This document shows positions 42,301 through 55,340 of a stretch of 64,000 nucleotides of DNA, piece by piece. The stretch is from Paramacrobiotus metropolitanus (Eukaryota; Tardigrada; Eutardigrada; Parachela; Macrobiotidae). The stretch spans positions 186,001 to 250,000 of the forward strand of contig NW_026570323.1 in NCBI RefSeq assembly GCF_019649055.1, in the 5' to 3' direction. Made by a program: the position numbers and the translations under genes. The notes beneath the pieces were generated by a model. That model saw nothing but the letters and a program-made list of their open reading frames with translations, was not told where the DNA came from and ran no database searches. Every line of letters begins with the position of its first letter. Positions within the stretch are counted from its first letter, which is position 1.

Positions 42301-45300
42301 TCACACGAGGTGGAATATACCGTGGTCGCGACAGGGCCCTTCTCGTCCGGAGAAACCGCATACCGGTACATCTAGCGGCGTACTTCCAGTTGGCCAGTCC
42401 CGAACTGACGTGTTCCTCGGCTCCAAAGTTCCGCTAACGGAACGGTACACCGCGAACATCTATACAAACTTCAACCGTTCAGTCAGAGCAGGGAAATAAG
42501 TGTATACGTGATCAAAACATGCGTTACGCTCATATTCCGGCTGTGTGAATCGAACATCCAAATGTCGACATCCATGGCAGAACGGCCGCTTGGGCCAACG
42601 GCCACGGTGGCGTGTGGTAAGCTGAAGGTGCGATTAAAGAGCAGCGAAGCCAGGTGGTCACCCGCGCAGAAAGCAGCGCGCTGCGCAGCAGGCAGCCGGT
42701 GATATTCATCCAGCTTGTCGGCCAAGATCCCACTAATTAGCTCGATGGAAGTATAAGCCAAACGCGTCGGGTAATTGCTCAGCGGCTGCAAAGGGAGCCA
42801 TTCGTCTGGATGCATTACGAGTAAAAACCATACTATTCGGAAAAAATTGTCGCGCGCTTACTACAACCATTACTCGCGGAATACTGCCCTCTTTCAACTA
42901 AGTGCTGTAGTGCGCAAATAGCGTACTAACAAGTAACAGTAACAAAAAATACGAGTGCTGAAATGCAGTTGCTGCTACATATTAATGCATGTTATTGTTG
43001 TCGCATCTTTAACATATCCGTAGAGACCTTCAAGTGGCCACCTATGTCAAGTCAATGGGCGACATACCTTCAAGTGGCCAGGCTGCAGTTATTTGGCCCC
43101 AGAACCGATTTTCTTCCGGTTTTTTGGTACAGCATGTTCAGCTCAACTTGCTCTTTACAGAGTACTTGAAAATTTCGAAATCGGTTGAACCGTTTTTTAG
43201 TTATTTACAGGGGTGCCGGGCCAAGTTGGGACAGTTGCGTAAAATAAATTCAGAAAAATTCCCAAAAGGCACTTTGTTTCCATATTTGAACTCTCCTAGC
43301 GTAACTTTCTATTGCGAATCCAGCAGTGTTAAAACTGTTGGCGTTTGGTACGGCAGTAAAGACCCACGGAGCGACTAAGGGGGCGGGGTGGTGGTAATTT
43401 TTCGGCCGCTTATAACTGCAGCTGTAAGAAATGCACCAATTGATATTTCTGCGTTTACGTTTTCTGGAACTATTGCGTGACCCATGAGGTGTCTTTTATA
43501 GGTTAGCCGAAAATTCTGGCGCGATCAGTACTCGAGATCACCTCGAAGGAAGGTGAACCTTCCATAGACTTGTATGTTAAAGAGCACCAACAGAGAAATG
43601 CGGTTGCCTGGAGCGCGGATCGCATTAGGGAGAACTTTAGTGTTTAGATGAAATGTGGGAAGGACCGTCAGAAAACCACGCTATTAGTTGACGGTTCCTT
43701 ACCTTCGCCAATTTTAAAATTATTTTCGATTGAACTTGATTATTTCTCAGTAAGCTGTGCGATTTTTGCACTAAAATTTAAATTAAACAATTAGCCCCCG
43801 TTCCTTGTACTTCAGCTTTTTGCATCGAAATAAAAAACTGAAAGGTACTACAGACCAAATGCTATCGTTCAGCAGCTAAATAAAAATTTTAGACTTCATT
43901 GGTGAAAAAACAGGAATTTTTTGTGACTGTCCCAACTTGGCCCGGCAGGGCTGTACGTTGTAAAAACCAGTGACGAAACGCTTAAGCCACGCCACGAGAG
44001 CGACTACACTACGCCAGCTTATTTCACTTATTAACCACACGTGTGCGGATGCAGCAAGCACTCGCTTTATCTGAGCGGATAAGAGCACAAAGGCAACCGG
44101 GATCAAATTAAGTTTTGAAAAAGTCCTTAAAATTTACAAAAAAAACAACAGAACCAAAACAATAAAAATCACAAATTAGAGAGCATGCGAAAATTCACAG
44201 GTTAGTGAAAATAAAAATTCACAGGTTAATGGACACCGGTTAGCAGTACGACAACAATGATCAAAAACCCTTTCCAGTTCCCATACTTGTACTCGCCGTT
44301 TTCCACAAATCAATTCAGCGATCCCTGCTAACCGGTATACTTAACTATCTTATAAATTTTTATTTTCACTAACCTGATTTTTCGCATGCCCACTAATTTA
44401 TGATTTTTATTGTTTTGTTTCTGTTGTTACTTTTTTGTAAGTTTTAATGACTTTTCAAAACTTAGTTTGATCCCGGTTGCCTTTGTGCTCATATCCGCTC
44501 AGATAAAGCGAGTGCTTGCTGCATCCGCACACGTGTGGTTGATAAGTGAAATAAGCTGGCGTATTGTAGTGGCTCTCGTGGCGCGGCTTAAGCGTATCGT
44601 CACTGGTTTTTTACAACGTAAATAACTAAAAAACGGTTCAACCGATTTTGAAATTTTCAACTACTCTGTAAAGCGCAAGTTGAGCTGAACATCCTGTACC
44701 AAAAAACTGGAAGAAGATCGGTTCTGGGGCCAAATAACTGCAGCCTGGCCACTTGAAGGTATGTCGCGCATTGACTTAACATAGGTGGCCACTTGAAGGG
44801 CTCTACGGGTAGTGATAGCAAGCAACGAGATGTAGAATTAAGTACCAGCTAGTAAATTATGATTAGTTGACCTTTCTCTACAACTACGAAGCTACAATCT
44901 GACTTTGGCAGAAAGGTCAATAAGGTATTTTATCTCCGCACTCGCTTGATGACCTTACACACCGTTCTGATTGTGTATAATTTACCCAGGAGTGAATTAG
45001 TTCTGCGAAATAGGTACTCGCGCGTAGACATGGAGTTAATTAGAGGCGCTTGCTTAGAATTTTCTTTTGCCGGTTGTGAGAGGACTATTATTCTTCCGGT
45101 AAATGAGTCAGCCCACTCACTGCACTAATAGTCGAGCAGTTTACCTGGACTCCTGGTTCGTAAGTTACGTTGTACAGCTCGTGGGCCAACTGACGCAGTT
45201 CGCCATTCAGTTCTCGCTCAGAGTCGGTGTCGTCGGATTCATGGAAGGTGAGAAAAATCATGTTCCATGTCAAGTTCAGCATCTGTGGAGCACAAGTCCT

Positions 45301-47971
45301 CAATATTCACACTTAGAACATGTAATTGCCAATACTGTACTAGAACGAGGCTGGCTTTCATCGTGTGATACTTATTGGCCCATACTGAATACTTATTAAT
45401 TTTGGTTTTGACAATCAAACATCTAAATGCCGATTGCTTTAATAAATCGCTTCGAATATACTTCTGTTAGTTACGTAATACGAACATCAAAGGGAAATAT
45501 TTCAACTGACCAACGGCGTGGGGTTGTTGAAGAAAGACGCCTTCCCGTAGAAGTTGTTCTGGGCTGGTTGCACATTGAGGAACACCTGCAAGCCCATCAA
45601 ATGGCTATATCTTGCTGCCACCTGTATGGAAGTACAATCTTCTGGAGACGCACGTATTCTCCGTTGGTCATCCCGAGTCGGCTGGCCAGATCCTGTGAGT
45701 ACGAATCACACGCGTGATCAAACATTTGTTACAGGCAACATCTAAAGTTGTCCTTAAGCAGTACCCTATCCCTGATCCCGGATCAGATATAATGACAATT
45801 AAAGCTCGTATCCAGAAAACATCAATGGATCAGTTGATGTTGGTTGTAATCACTCATTAGCCACTGCTAAATTGGAAATTTTATTTTTAACGTGCATATC
45901 AATTTGTTTAGTCAGTTGTAAATTCACTATGGAATCCATCAACGGCAACAGCAGAAAAAGTCATAGATCATTCTGGTATTTCCCTAGGTCCAGATGATCA
46001 TGTTCGTATGCATTCGTCTAATGATTTGTTTCTCGTACATGTTTTCTTCGGTTGATGTGGTACCAATGCTATGTGTTAACAATCTCATTTGCATGGCGAT
46101 AATGAAAACGTCTCGCCAGTCTCTCCTGCTTATTAAGTTTCCGCTGGAGCGAGCAAGACAGCGCCCAGCGGTAGGCGCACCTTTACCTGAACCGTAAGTA
46201 AATAACAACACTACATTATGTTTAAACCAGTCCCAAAGCGGGTAGCAAGTTCTGTGACTTTGTCAGCTTGCCGGTAATTTGTCGACCAATCTACTGCAAA
46301 TTCGTTGACTACGCTGTGCTGAATAACATTTTCCTAGTTTTTCTTGGTTTGGTTTAATATAGTGTTTTTCAGATTTTCGATTTGTCGGTCCGTAAGATGA
46401 TGTTTAGCAAATCATCGGTGTGAACTTGTTGCGAAGAGAAGGAACAAGAGGAAGATAGGCAAATCATGAGATGTGTGACTAAAATATGCCATTGCATCCC
46501 GTCTAATAAGCGGTTTTATCGCTACTGCTCTGTGGCTTACTGTTAATTCGCATTTTCACAAGTATAATAATTGTTAGAGTACGCTTAGAAGGGCTTGTCT
46601 TGTACCTACGTATACTTAAGTATTACGTACCATTATCAGGCAGGCTACGGACGCAGAGGCAGCCAGGAAGAAAACTGCAACACGGAAAGCATTTAAGCGA
46701 AACAGAGGATGTTCAATAATGCACCTCCACAGCGCAGCGCATTTTCCCAAAGGAGACGCTTGGCTAATTGCTAACGTACCACGGCTAGTCTCCTGGGCGC
46801 GGAGCAGACCGTTGACAATAGAGGTGTTGTCGTTGGGCAGGAAGGGATATGAGCCAATGGGGACTTTGCTGGCCAGCGAGAGCGCCTTGGCGGCATTGAG
46901 CAGACTACCATAGAAAGTTGTAGTGGCGCGCGTGTCGAGCAGGAAAGCCACTCGCGACCAGCCGAAGTAGCGGAGGATACCAAACACGGTCCGCATCGCG
47001 TCCACCCCGCTGCCGGCCAGATTCAGCAAATACGTAGGAGTAGACCTCGGCGGGACGGATACCGCGATACCGCTGGAAATGGTATAAACGAGTATCATAC
47101 AGCGCCGCGCCACTTCTTTCCCGGAAAGAAATCTTACTTATTGAAAAAGAAGGCATTCCATTCTGTGAAACATAAAACGTTGTAACAACTGTGGCAAGCA
47201 AAACCGTACGGACGGGATTAACCGTATGCCGGGTAACTTTGCCGTTAAACCAGGAAAACCGATCACCGTCCAAAGAATAATTAATGCAAACAATGCGAAT
47301 CAAATATACTTGTGCAAGCGACCTTTTGGGAAGCGAAACGAAAGCACAGAATTGATAACTGACGCGTTACGCCGGAGCGCAACCAGACACTTTATTGGAA
47401 TGTGCTTACGCGCTGGACGGTTTTGCCGGTTACACAAAACCACGCATCATGAGGCTACTGGGGTTTATGAGCAGGCGTTAGTAAGCTTACCGCTGGATAA
47501 GGACAGCATCTGAAAATAGTCCATGCAACCTGCAAAATGAACCATCTTACCAACAAGCCTGCATTTTTGCAACTAAAGCAGCACTGGTCTACTATTGGTG
47601 AAGTAGAGGTCGCAGGTGCCCGACCAATGCTGGTCCAGGTTGTGACGATAGTAATAGTCGGCCAGGTGGAAAATCCCCTCGGCGGCCGTCTGAGGGCAAG
47701 TGTAGTTAATCATGACGTCCAAGGGGTGCACCACGAAGCGCAGTCCACGCTGCGCATAGCGTTCGTTGGCGCGCTGCACGGCCAGCTGCAGGGCGCCGCC
47801 CATCCACACCAGCCCGACCGCCACGCTGGGCTCCCGTATCTGCAGACTGACCACCCGCACCTCCAGCGTCGGGGCAATAGTGATCGGGATGGAGGGCTGA
47901 TCTTGGCTGAGTGCCAGCCGAATAATCAAAATTGTGCACAGGACACTGGAACGAGCGCTATGCCGGTACAT
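39309..47971 (-). CDS. Receptor-type guanylate cyclase (natriuretic-peptide-receptor-like)
   Basis: Single-pass membrane receptor that makes cGMP. Exons on the minus strand: 47971 to about 47590 (signal peptide, start of ligand-binding domain), 47072-46780, probable exons near 46190 and 45700-45480 (LGMTNGEY motif), 45282-45145, 42785-42528, 42459-42321 (WPTGSTPLDVPVCGF), 42241-42145 (transmembrane, PVAVGVAVVILGASC), 41632 to about 41300, 41210-41055 and 40997-40423 (kinase-homology domain, GLSYLHSN, and dimerisation coil), 40318-40099, 40034-39833, 39703-39655, 39588-39438, 39347-39309 (cyclase domain to GKGDMLTYWLDH). FFSDLDNF, VYKVET, CLFGDTVN and AARMN keep the metal, guanine and catalytic positions. 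Splice phases agree at every junction from 42785 down. The 45.7 kb part is less certain. Confidence 0.9.
43017..44809. mobile_element. Palindromic non-autonomous DNA transposon in a cyclase intron
   Basis: Outer ends read TCCGTAGAG-CCTTCAAGTGGCC and its inverse, flanked by TA on both sides (43015-43016 and 44810-44811). The arms continue inward for about 480 bases (left 43017-43207 plus 43956 to about 44247; right about 44330-44809), leaving a spacer of only about 90 bases. The element is therefore almost a perfect foldback. No transposase is present. TA duplication suggests Tc1/mariner-type mobilisation, by inference. Confidence 0.85.
43208..43953. mobile_element. Second DNA transposon nested in the left arm of the first
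   Basis: Ends CAGGGGTGCCGGGCC and, inverted, CAGCCCTGCCGGGCC, continuing AAGTTGGGACAGT. It is flanked by TA (43206-43207, 43954-43955). The right arm of the host transposon shows the uninterrupted target ATTTACGTTG, proving the insertion. 746 bases, no transposase. Confidence 0.85.
44868..44922. repeat. Inverted pair of AAAGGTCA words in the cyclase intron
   Basis: TTGACCTTTCT and AGAAAGGTCAA face each other across about 32 bases, just outside the DNA transposon. Confidence 0.7.
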
Positions 47972-50900
47972 TTTTAAACGACCTGGTTACAGGTTTCTAA
48001 TGTTTATTGGGCAGCAACCAGTTCGCACAACTACAACGTTGTGCTAGTAGACATTGGTCAAAATGATTCAGGTTTAGATCGAGCACTATGTCGCAAACAG
48101 AACTTCACCAATCTTCCGGAAATCTGCAACACTCTGATTACACCCGTCCCATGGCGATACGGCCAGTATCATGTTGTACACCTTAAAAGTAACAGAAAAT
48201 CGTTAGTAAAATTCATGATCTCAGGCAGAATTCCTAAGCGTGATTTAAAACCTCAGGTCGCACTTCCACTGGTTCTAAAAGAACGGTATTTTTTCTCTAA
48301 CCAGCTCTCGTACGTTAAGCATTAACCCTGAGGAATACAGAGATTGAATTTCGTCGGGAATGCGTTTCAAGCAGACACATGTCGCCAATGACCACAGCAA
48401 GGCTACGCAGCTGAGAAGCAGTTTACACAACTTGACAGTGCACCTGCTGTTGTCATGCTCATTGGAGCACGTGACGCGTTAATTAGTATCGCATCGAAAT
48501 GTTTCTTTGATCTATAGATATCTTTGTATTTTGGCCAGGCACAGTAACATCCGATTGAAGATTAGCGCGAGTAATTCTGTAGATGCTCCACTAGGAGGGT
48601 GTGTAATTATACGAAGTACAGTACTGCCTGTTCTGCCCAGCTTATTTAATTAATCCCGTCTTCCGCTATGTTGCGCTACAATACGGGTTGCGCTGCTTGC
48701 GCATACTGGAACGCAGATTAATTAACCGGCAACAAAATGCTGATTTGAGAGGAATTTTTGGGTAGTCGACGATGACGCCTCGTTAACCCTGAATACTTGG
48801 TTGCGTGATCGTGAGGTCTAAACTTACCTTACTGCATCTGGACACGGTTTGGTAAAAATCGAGCAGCCGAGCTATTGGGCGATTTGCTTCGTGGATCTCA
48901 AGCTTGTGTCGTGCAATATAGAATACAAGAAATAAAACGACGTTGTATGCGATGGTGAAATGCACTTCCCGGACCACGACCAGTCGGAGGAATAGAGCGA
49001 CTCTTATCTCAACTTCTTATGTAATTCATGGAGCGAAAGGTTAAGGATGTTGATGTACAAGTATGAGATGATATGCAAGGATGAAGAAGAGGATCCGGAA
49101 CCCGAAAGCCTGCTGAAAGAGAAGACACGAAAGGAAAACACAAGGATGCGAGAAGTTATACGTTACCTGTCCGACGCTAGATGGTAGCCGAAGCGTATGA
49201 GAATTCCATCAACCTGGCGCTACAGGGCATGAAGATCGAAGGGACCGAAAGGTCACGGCAAACAAGTGGGATCAAGTGGGTAGCCTGTTACGTCACGAGA
49301 CTATCCGAAGATGATAATGCACGTCGACGAAGTAGAGGAATGACCCCTGACAATAGGTGAAAGGTCACCCAGAGGTCAGTTTGAACAGCCTCACTTGGAA
49401 AGAGAAGACCAGAGCAAAAGCCTGAAGTTAATCAGATCGAGTAACAAGACTCTACTTTTGTTGGGATTACAACTCTTGACATTTCTGTGGGCGACGAGCG
49501 CCTTATATAGCCCTGGGCACCGCAAGTGCTGGCTCTTCGTACGCGCAGGTACGGGTCTGAGAACAATAGGGATTTACACGCTAACCAATAAGAGACATCT
49601 AAGGACACGTGGACTAATCACACCGCTGCATCTCTACACGTGGACTAATGAGAACAAGAGGTCAGCTAATACACTAGAACAATAGGTTGAGCTACGTCAT
49701 CGAAGCGCGGTCACGTCGAAATGGCAAGTCGCGGTCAAAGTTCTCTGCTGAAGATTTCTAAGAAGTCGAACTAGAGACTCGGGGTCAGGACTCGCGTAGA
49801 AGTTGTAGTAAAGCCTAAGCCTTAATAGTAGGGGTAGAAGTAGTAAAGTAGTACCGATGTGTACTAAGGGACGCCAGTACACGTCACTTGATTAACGTGC
49901 GAGTGTACTCTATCCGGGTTTTTCTTACAATTACTTATTTACAACGACAGTGGCCGGTGTTGTCACAATGCACTGGAAAGGTACATGCTGCCGGAAATGT
50001 ACATGTCATGATGTGCGAAACCGTGCCAGTGTTGTCCCAAAGTGCTGCAAACGCACTTCCCAGTTTTTATACGGTAATAACCGCGCACCTGCGGATGGGA
50101 GGCTAGCAAAAAGCACCAGTTAGCTATTATAAAACCAATACGAATATTAGGTTCATCGTTTTACCTAGTAACAACGAAAATCGGGGTAGAACACGAAAAA
50201 TTATCGTCATTCAGTTGAAAAACACTTTCTGGTATAAATTCACATACTGCCGTAGCAGTCGGTATCTGATGCACTACAGATCATGTTTTTCTGAAGGTTT
50301 TAATATTGTTGTAACCTTTTAGTAGCGGCCCCTTAGTTTACTTTGTGCGGTTAGACTTATGGACTTTTACCTAACCGGAAATTAGCAAAATACAAACCAC
50401 ATTTCAAATACACTAAAGAAAGGTCACAAAGCGCACACTTTGCCATGTCGATTTTGTTTCCAGATGGTTTTTTGGCACTACTACAGGGATTTCGAACATG
50501 TGTCCAAATGAATCCCGCCCGGTTCCGGCCACGAAGTGTTTTCTCAGTATCTGGTTGTACACAGACAAATTAAAGCGTTGGCAGAAAGGCTACGCGACTC
50601 TTTTGTGCATGGCTGACATATGGTAAAATTCCGGCCCGGTACATAAGCGCCATATGTCACATGTCACAACGTCACACTCCATCCGAGTGATGGCAGCAGA
50701 AGAGGGAAATGGTTTGAATAAAGCGGTGTTCCCCCCTTATATCGATTTTTTTTGTATTCGTTGCAGATTGCACCGGAAATAATATTCATCCGGCGGCAGC
50801 TTTCGCACCGTGCACGGTATTCCAGTTTCCTACAGTATACAGTATCGCCACATCAAGCATCACGGAGACCTTTGCTCATTGCTGGAGAGGCAATGTTGCT

Positions 50901-51424
50901 TGCACACACACGCCCGAGTCCCGAGTTAGGTGATGCATGAGTGTGGAACTGTGGATGTTGGTTAACTTGGTATCTAACCGATTGCAACGTACAAGAGCTG
51001 TCACGGGCGGTGGCCTGGGTACACTGTTAAGATACAGGTTAGCCTCGCACGGGCCGCGGTTTGTCGAATCATCTTTTGCGGTGCCGGTGTCACATGGTAT
51101 GCAGTATGCACTAAGCAGTCCGTAACGGCGCATGTCAGAACGCGAACTCATAACGAATACTCGTACCGCATTTTGCGGCAGTTCTTCGTCTGAACTTCGA
51201 TAATTTTTCATGTTTTGTCGTTTCGAATTGGCAGGTTGTACCTTGAGTAGTTTGTGGATGTTGAGTTGTCCTTTGTCAACGTTAGAGGTGGCATCGTTAG
51301 ACCTCGATAAGAACTTTCTGCATCCATTCATGTGTAATTACAGTAGTAACAGCTGCCACTCACGTGAAAAGCTATCGGACTGAGATCTGAGAATAGGACT
51401 TTATCCCAACGTGAAACTACAGAC
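47972..51424. other. Intergenic between the cyclase and BTB-BACK genes
   Basis: No convincing gene. It contains the cyclase promoter side, a possible retroelement remnant at 49020-49900, and the BTB-BACK promoter side. Confidence 0.5.
49020..49900 (+). mobile_element. Possible LTR-element remnant
   Basis: Composition resembles the non-coding tail of element B: two AAAGGTCA words (near 49251 and 49362), many GGTCA half-words, CCAAT and TTATATAG promoter-like motifs, and a repeated ACACGTGGACTAAT. No protein domain was recognised and no terminal repeat was found, so this is tentative. Confidence 0.3.
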
Positions 51425-53897
51425 ATGCCAAAAAACGCGACACTATCGACAAAAGAAAGCCCCCCACGACGGGGCGCTATTAAAGGGGTGGACAAGCGGA
51501 TGGAGCAGATGCTAAAGAGCGGTGATCTGAGTGACGTGGAGTTTTCCGTGGGGCGACATTTTGGACCAGCGAAAATCTTCAAAGCACACAAGTAAGTTGA
51601 TGTCGTACCTGCTGGTATAACGCTGGTTCGCTGAATATAACCAAAAGTTCTCCATGGTCCGTCAATTGAACAGGTTCGTGCTAAGCAGCGGAAGCGATGT
51701 CTTCTATACTATGTTTCACGGGAGTTTGCCAGAGAAGGGCAACGATGTCATTGAGCTTCCGGACATTCATCCTAAAGCATTCCGAAATATGCTGACGTGA
51801 GTAGCCTTCCGACTTTTTTCTTGGTTTCATCAAGAGAATCAAAATAAAGAGCATGAGCACTACAGTATTTGAAAGTAGAGGAGCAACTACATGTAAGTTA
51901 GAGAGAAGGCTGGAATAGCTACGGTTCGGTGACTTGAGTTTACAATTGTTAGCTAATACTTATCGGTTATTTGAAATGTACATTATGGCTTGTAATAGAT
52001 ATATTTATGGCGATGGAGAGGGTATGACAAAGGCTGATGTCTTTCCGACGCTGCAATGCGCCGTCAGCGCCGACAAGTACGATGTCAGCCTGCTGGCCGA
52101 CATCTGCTTCAATTTTATAATGGAGGATCTCATCAAGAACGACGAAGATCCTGATCGTTTGTTACTGCATCTTGAAAATGTATGAACAGCTCATATTCAT
52201 CTGCCTCCGTTAATTTTTGGTATTTGCTCGGTTTCAGTTTAATTCTGTATAGGCGCTGACCTGGGCTGTTGGTTTGGACAGCGTCGTGGAAAACTGTCTC
52301 CACTTCGTGGACGTGCACTGTGAGGAAGTCTTCAAGTCGCAACGGTTTACTGAATTGCAGCCCGCCACGCTGCGCGCTATTCTGGAACGCGATACGCTGT
52401 TTGCTGAAGAAAGTCTCATCTGCATGGCTGCCGATCGGTAAGTAAACAACTACAGCAGGTTTTTTTCGTTTTTATTTGGCAATAGCCAGTACCCATACAA
52501 ATACGACGCGCGGATTTGAAACTAATTAAACTGAATGTTTTTTACAGTAGTTACTACAGCAGGACCTGAGTAGGTTGACTGTTCTTGTACAAAAATAACG
52601 GATGTACCGTCACACCGTGTTCGCAGAAAGCCAGATAAAAAACTGACTGGAAGTTGTAGAACAGGAATAGTCAGCAGTTCAGACTGAGTGGTCTTTCGTT
52701 GGTACGGCAGTTCACCCGGTAGCATTAAATACGAGCTGGTAGTGAGTTCTTGGTAATCGAAGGAGCCAGGAGGTAAGGTTAATGTGTATACGCGGTTGTA
52801 ACCGTAGCAACGGTTGACGGGGATATTTTCGCAGGTGGGCGGTGGCTGCCTGCATTCGCAACGATCTGGAGTTTTCACCTGCTAACCGGCGCGAAGTCCT
52901 TGGAGAACTGTTTTACCTGATTCGATTCCCAGCGATGACTGACAGTCAAGTGGCTGACTTGGCGGCAGATGTAAGGCGGTGAAAGCTGTTTAACCCTTCC
53001 AGACTTCCAGCCATTCATGATCCGATCTGAAGATCGAAAATTACTGCACCTTTTAGAACGCGCTTAACTATTGAATACAGTGAAACAAAAACATTTATGT
53101 AGCAGATCGTGGCCGTTCCTTATGGTATTTGTAAATTTCCTTTTTTTAATACTATCTCAGACAACATACTTCTAAGATATACCATGTTGTTGAGCTATGA
53201 TGGTCAAACGGTGTAAGTTTTGACGTTCTGGTTTTGCACTGCATTAAAATTTGAATGTGTAATTATTGAATGGACCAAATTCTGTTTACAGTGTGGGCTG
53301 TTGGAAGCATCAGAATTATCGGAGTTACGCCATGATAAACAGCGCTTCCCGATGGAACCCCGAACGGCCCCGGTCATCCGTGTCGGGGATGTGGAATTTC
53401 AGCACAAGGAAAACGTTTTCGTGCAGAAATCGCATTACTGGCGTCCCACTGTTGTAGTCGGTGCACGTGGCTCGCTGGTCTTGTGTTTACGCAACTCAAA
53501 TCCAAAGCAAATGAGCCACATTCCGCTGGGCGACCTAATCCGCGCATCGGATATCTTGGCGGCCAAACAACATGTTGTCTATCCCGTTCCGGGTTATGCG
53601 AACCGTGTGAGGGATGCCAGGTACGTGCGAATGACCGGGGACCAGCACATCATTAAGATGAGCGGTAAAGAAGAAACGGTCAAGTTCAGCCAGATATTCT
53701 TGAACATTCTCGAGTGGAAGCGTGGAAGAAGGCTAAGGCTACTACTCCTAGCAGCAAACGCAAGAATAAGAATTCGAGAAAGCGTTCACTGGATGCCGCT
53801 GACCTCGCGTGAATTCTTGACTGTGGCGCTGGAGGCGTCGAAGCTGCTTGGGACGATAATTTCTGATGATGCTTATAACAGTACTTCAATTTTCTAG
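51425..53897 (+). CDS. BTB-BACK protein with a C-terminal extension
   Basis: Six exons with consistent phases: 51425-51591, 51674-51796, 51999-52179, 52253-52437, 52835-52970 and 53292-53897, giving about 465 residues. The BTB/POZ domain covers exons 1-3 (SGDLSDVEFSVG, HKFVLSSGSDVFYTMFHG). BACK follows (CFNFIMEDL, AILERDTLFAEESL, then RWAVAACI). This resembles BTBD2/3/6-type Cullin-3 adaptors, but the usual PHR domain is replaced by a different C-terminal part starting CGLLEASE. The C-terminal tail after about 53705 is in a different frame from the related exon at 38.4 kb, so one of the two copies is shifted there. A poly(A) signal lies at 54322. Role as ubiquitin-ligase adaptor is inferred. 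Confidence 0.8.
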
Positions 53898-54327
53898 TGG
53901 ATGCGTGGAGCAAGTCCAAAGACGGGAAAGAGCGGAAATGACAAAGTGCAAGTTTCTCCGAGAGGAAACGTCTACTGGATACCGGAGCTCTTGGCTTGCG
54001 TTGGTGATTGATTTTACTGTGTATAACGAGCTTTGTACTTATTTCGGCCTATTTGGTCCAGGAAGTTATACACCCTACATGTTGGGGCGGTATTCACCAG
54101 AAGCTGCTTTTATTGACAGATCGGAGTGTGAGAAAACCTGTTTTTTCAGCAGTAGGAAACTCATAAGACTGCGCATTGGTCACCTCCGTGTCAGATGAAA
54201 GTTATCACGACAATTATTTGTTTCCTTTTCTTATAATCCTGTGTTACTTTTGTTGAAGCTTAGCAAATTTTGCACAGTGTCCGTACTCGTAAGTGGATAG
54301 TTATATGTGATTACAATTTACAATAAA

Positions 54328-55340
54328 CTCTGATGTGTTGTGTTTATGTAATTGGATCGTAAACTGAAACCGATCAAATTCGACTTCCTCTGAACGACGT
54401 ACCAGCGACGCATCAACAGCCCAGAGCTGTTGTTCATTTATGCGATTTCGGGACGGGTGCAATTATTTCCGTCCCAATCAGAAACGAATACTTGAATAAC
54501 AGATCATAGTAACGTACTCGGTGTACTAAAGTATGATCTGTACAATAAGGACTAGGAGCAACGCTATGCCCGTAGTACTGACTACTGAGTACCGGGAAAT
54601 TCAATCCAAATTTTTGAAAAATAAACCTGCGGCACTCGATGCATTGCCGATCCTGCTTTTTAGAAACATTGATATTGTTGTCACCTTTTGCTGGCGACGC
54701 TATCGTTAACTTTTTGCGATTTGTATCTTTAACTTTCGGGACCCATGTCTCGGGGTGTTAATTCTCGTCAGAGCAAAGAATTCAACGATATTGCACGCTT
54801 ATAGCATTTCATCGTTCGAAGCAGTGCTCCGTCAGAAATCCGATCGTTTTTCGCATCCTGCCGTTTTGAATTGGCGAACTCTATCTTCAGTCGGTTGTTG
54901 TTGTTGAGTTGCCTTACGAGGAGGTGGTACTTCGAGTCGGAAGTAGTTACCCACTACACATATCGCAGAACCTTGAGCCGAACACGATGTCTACTAGCGG
55001 TTGGCACAACTGTCAACCGTAGATGGTCGCAGTGTGTAAAAACCGACTAGTGCCACGCACCAACCGGAGAAGCAGAACAACATTACTTGTATTCAGCGAC
55101 TTGCTATCGGAATGCATTTTCAAACCAACATAGGAGCGGGTACGCCGGGCATTTTAATTTCCATGCAATATTACATTCGAATTCATCCAGCAAAGTTAGA
55201 CTATGTTAATGATATTCGATGACTGTTGTTAGTTAACCGACTGAGTCATCCCCTGCCGTGTCCGACCGAAATCCAGCACAGTGGATGTGTGGCACTGGCC
55301 ACTAAAACATGTTCGCTGATCACCGAAGCAGAATGACTGT
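54328..55340. other. Intergenic
   Basis: I see no gene or repeat that I can support in this kilobase. Confidence 0.4.

Noticed and set aside
43876-44625. Two similar small open frames inside the intronic transposon
   Set aside because: They are the two arms of the inverted repeat read on opposite strands; no transposase motif.
49395-49685. Open frame with a hydrophobic stretch as a small membrane protein
   Set aside because: No supporting splice sites or homologous copy; lies in the possible repeat remnant.
53866-54198. Separate small gene after the BTB-BACK gene
   Set aside because: Overlaps its last exon and 3' untranslated region; no domain.
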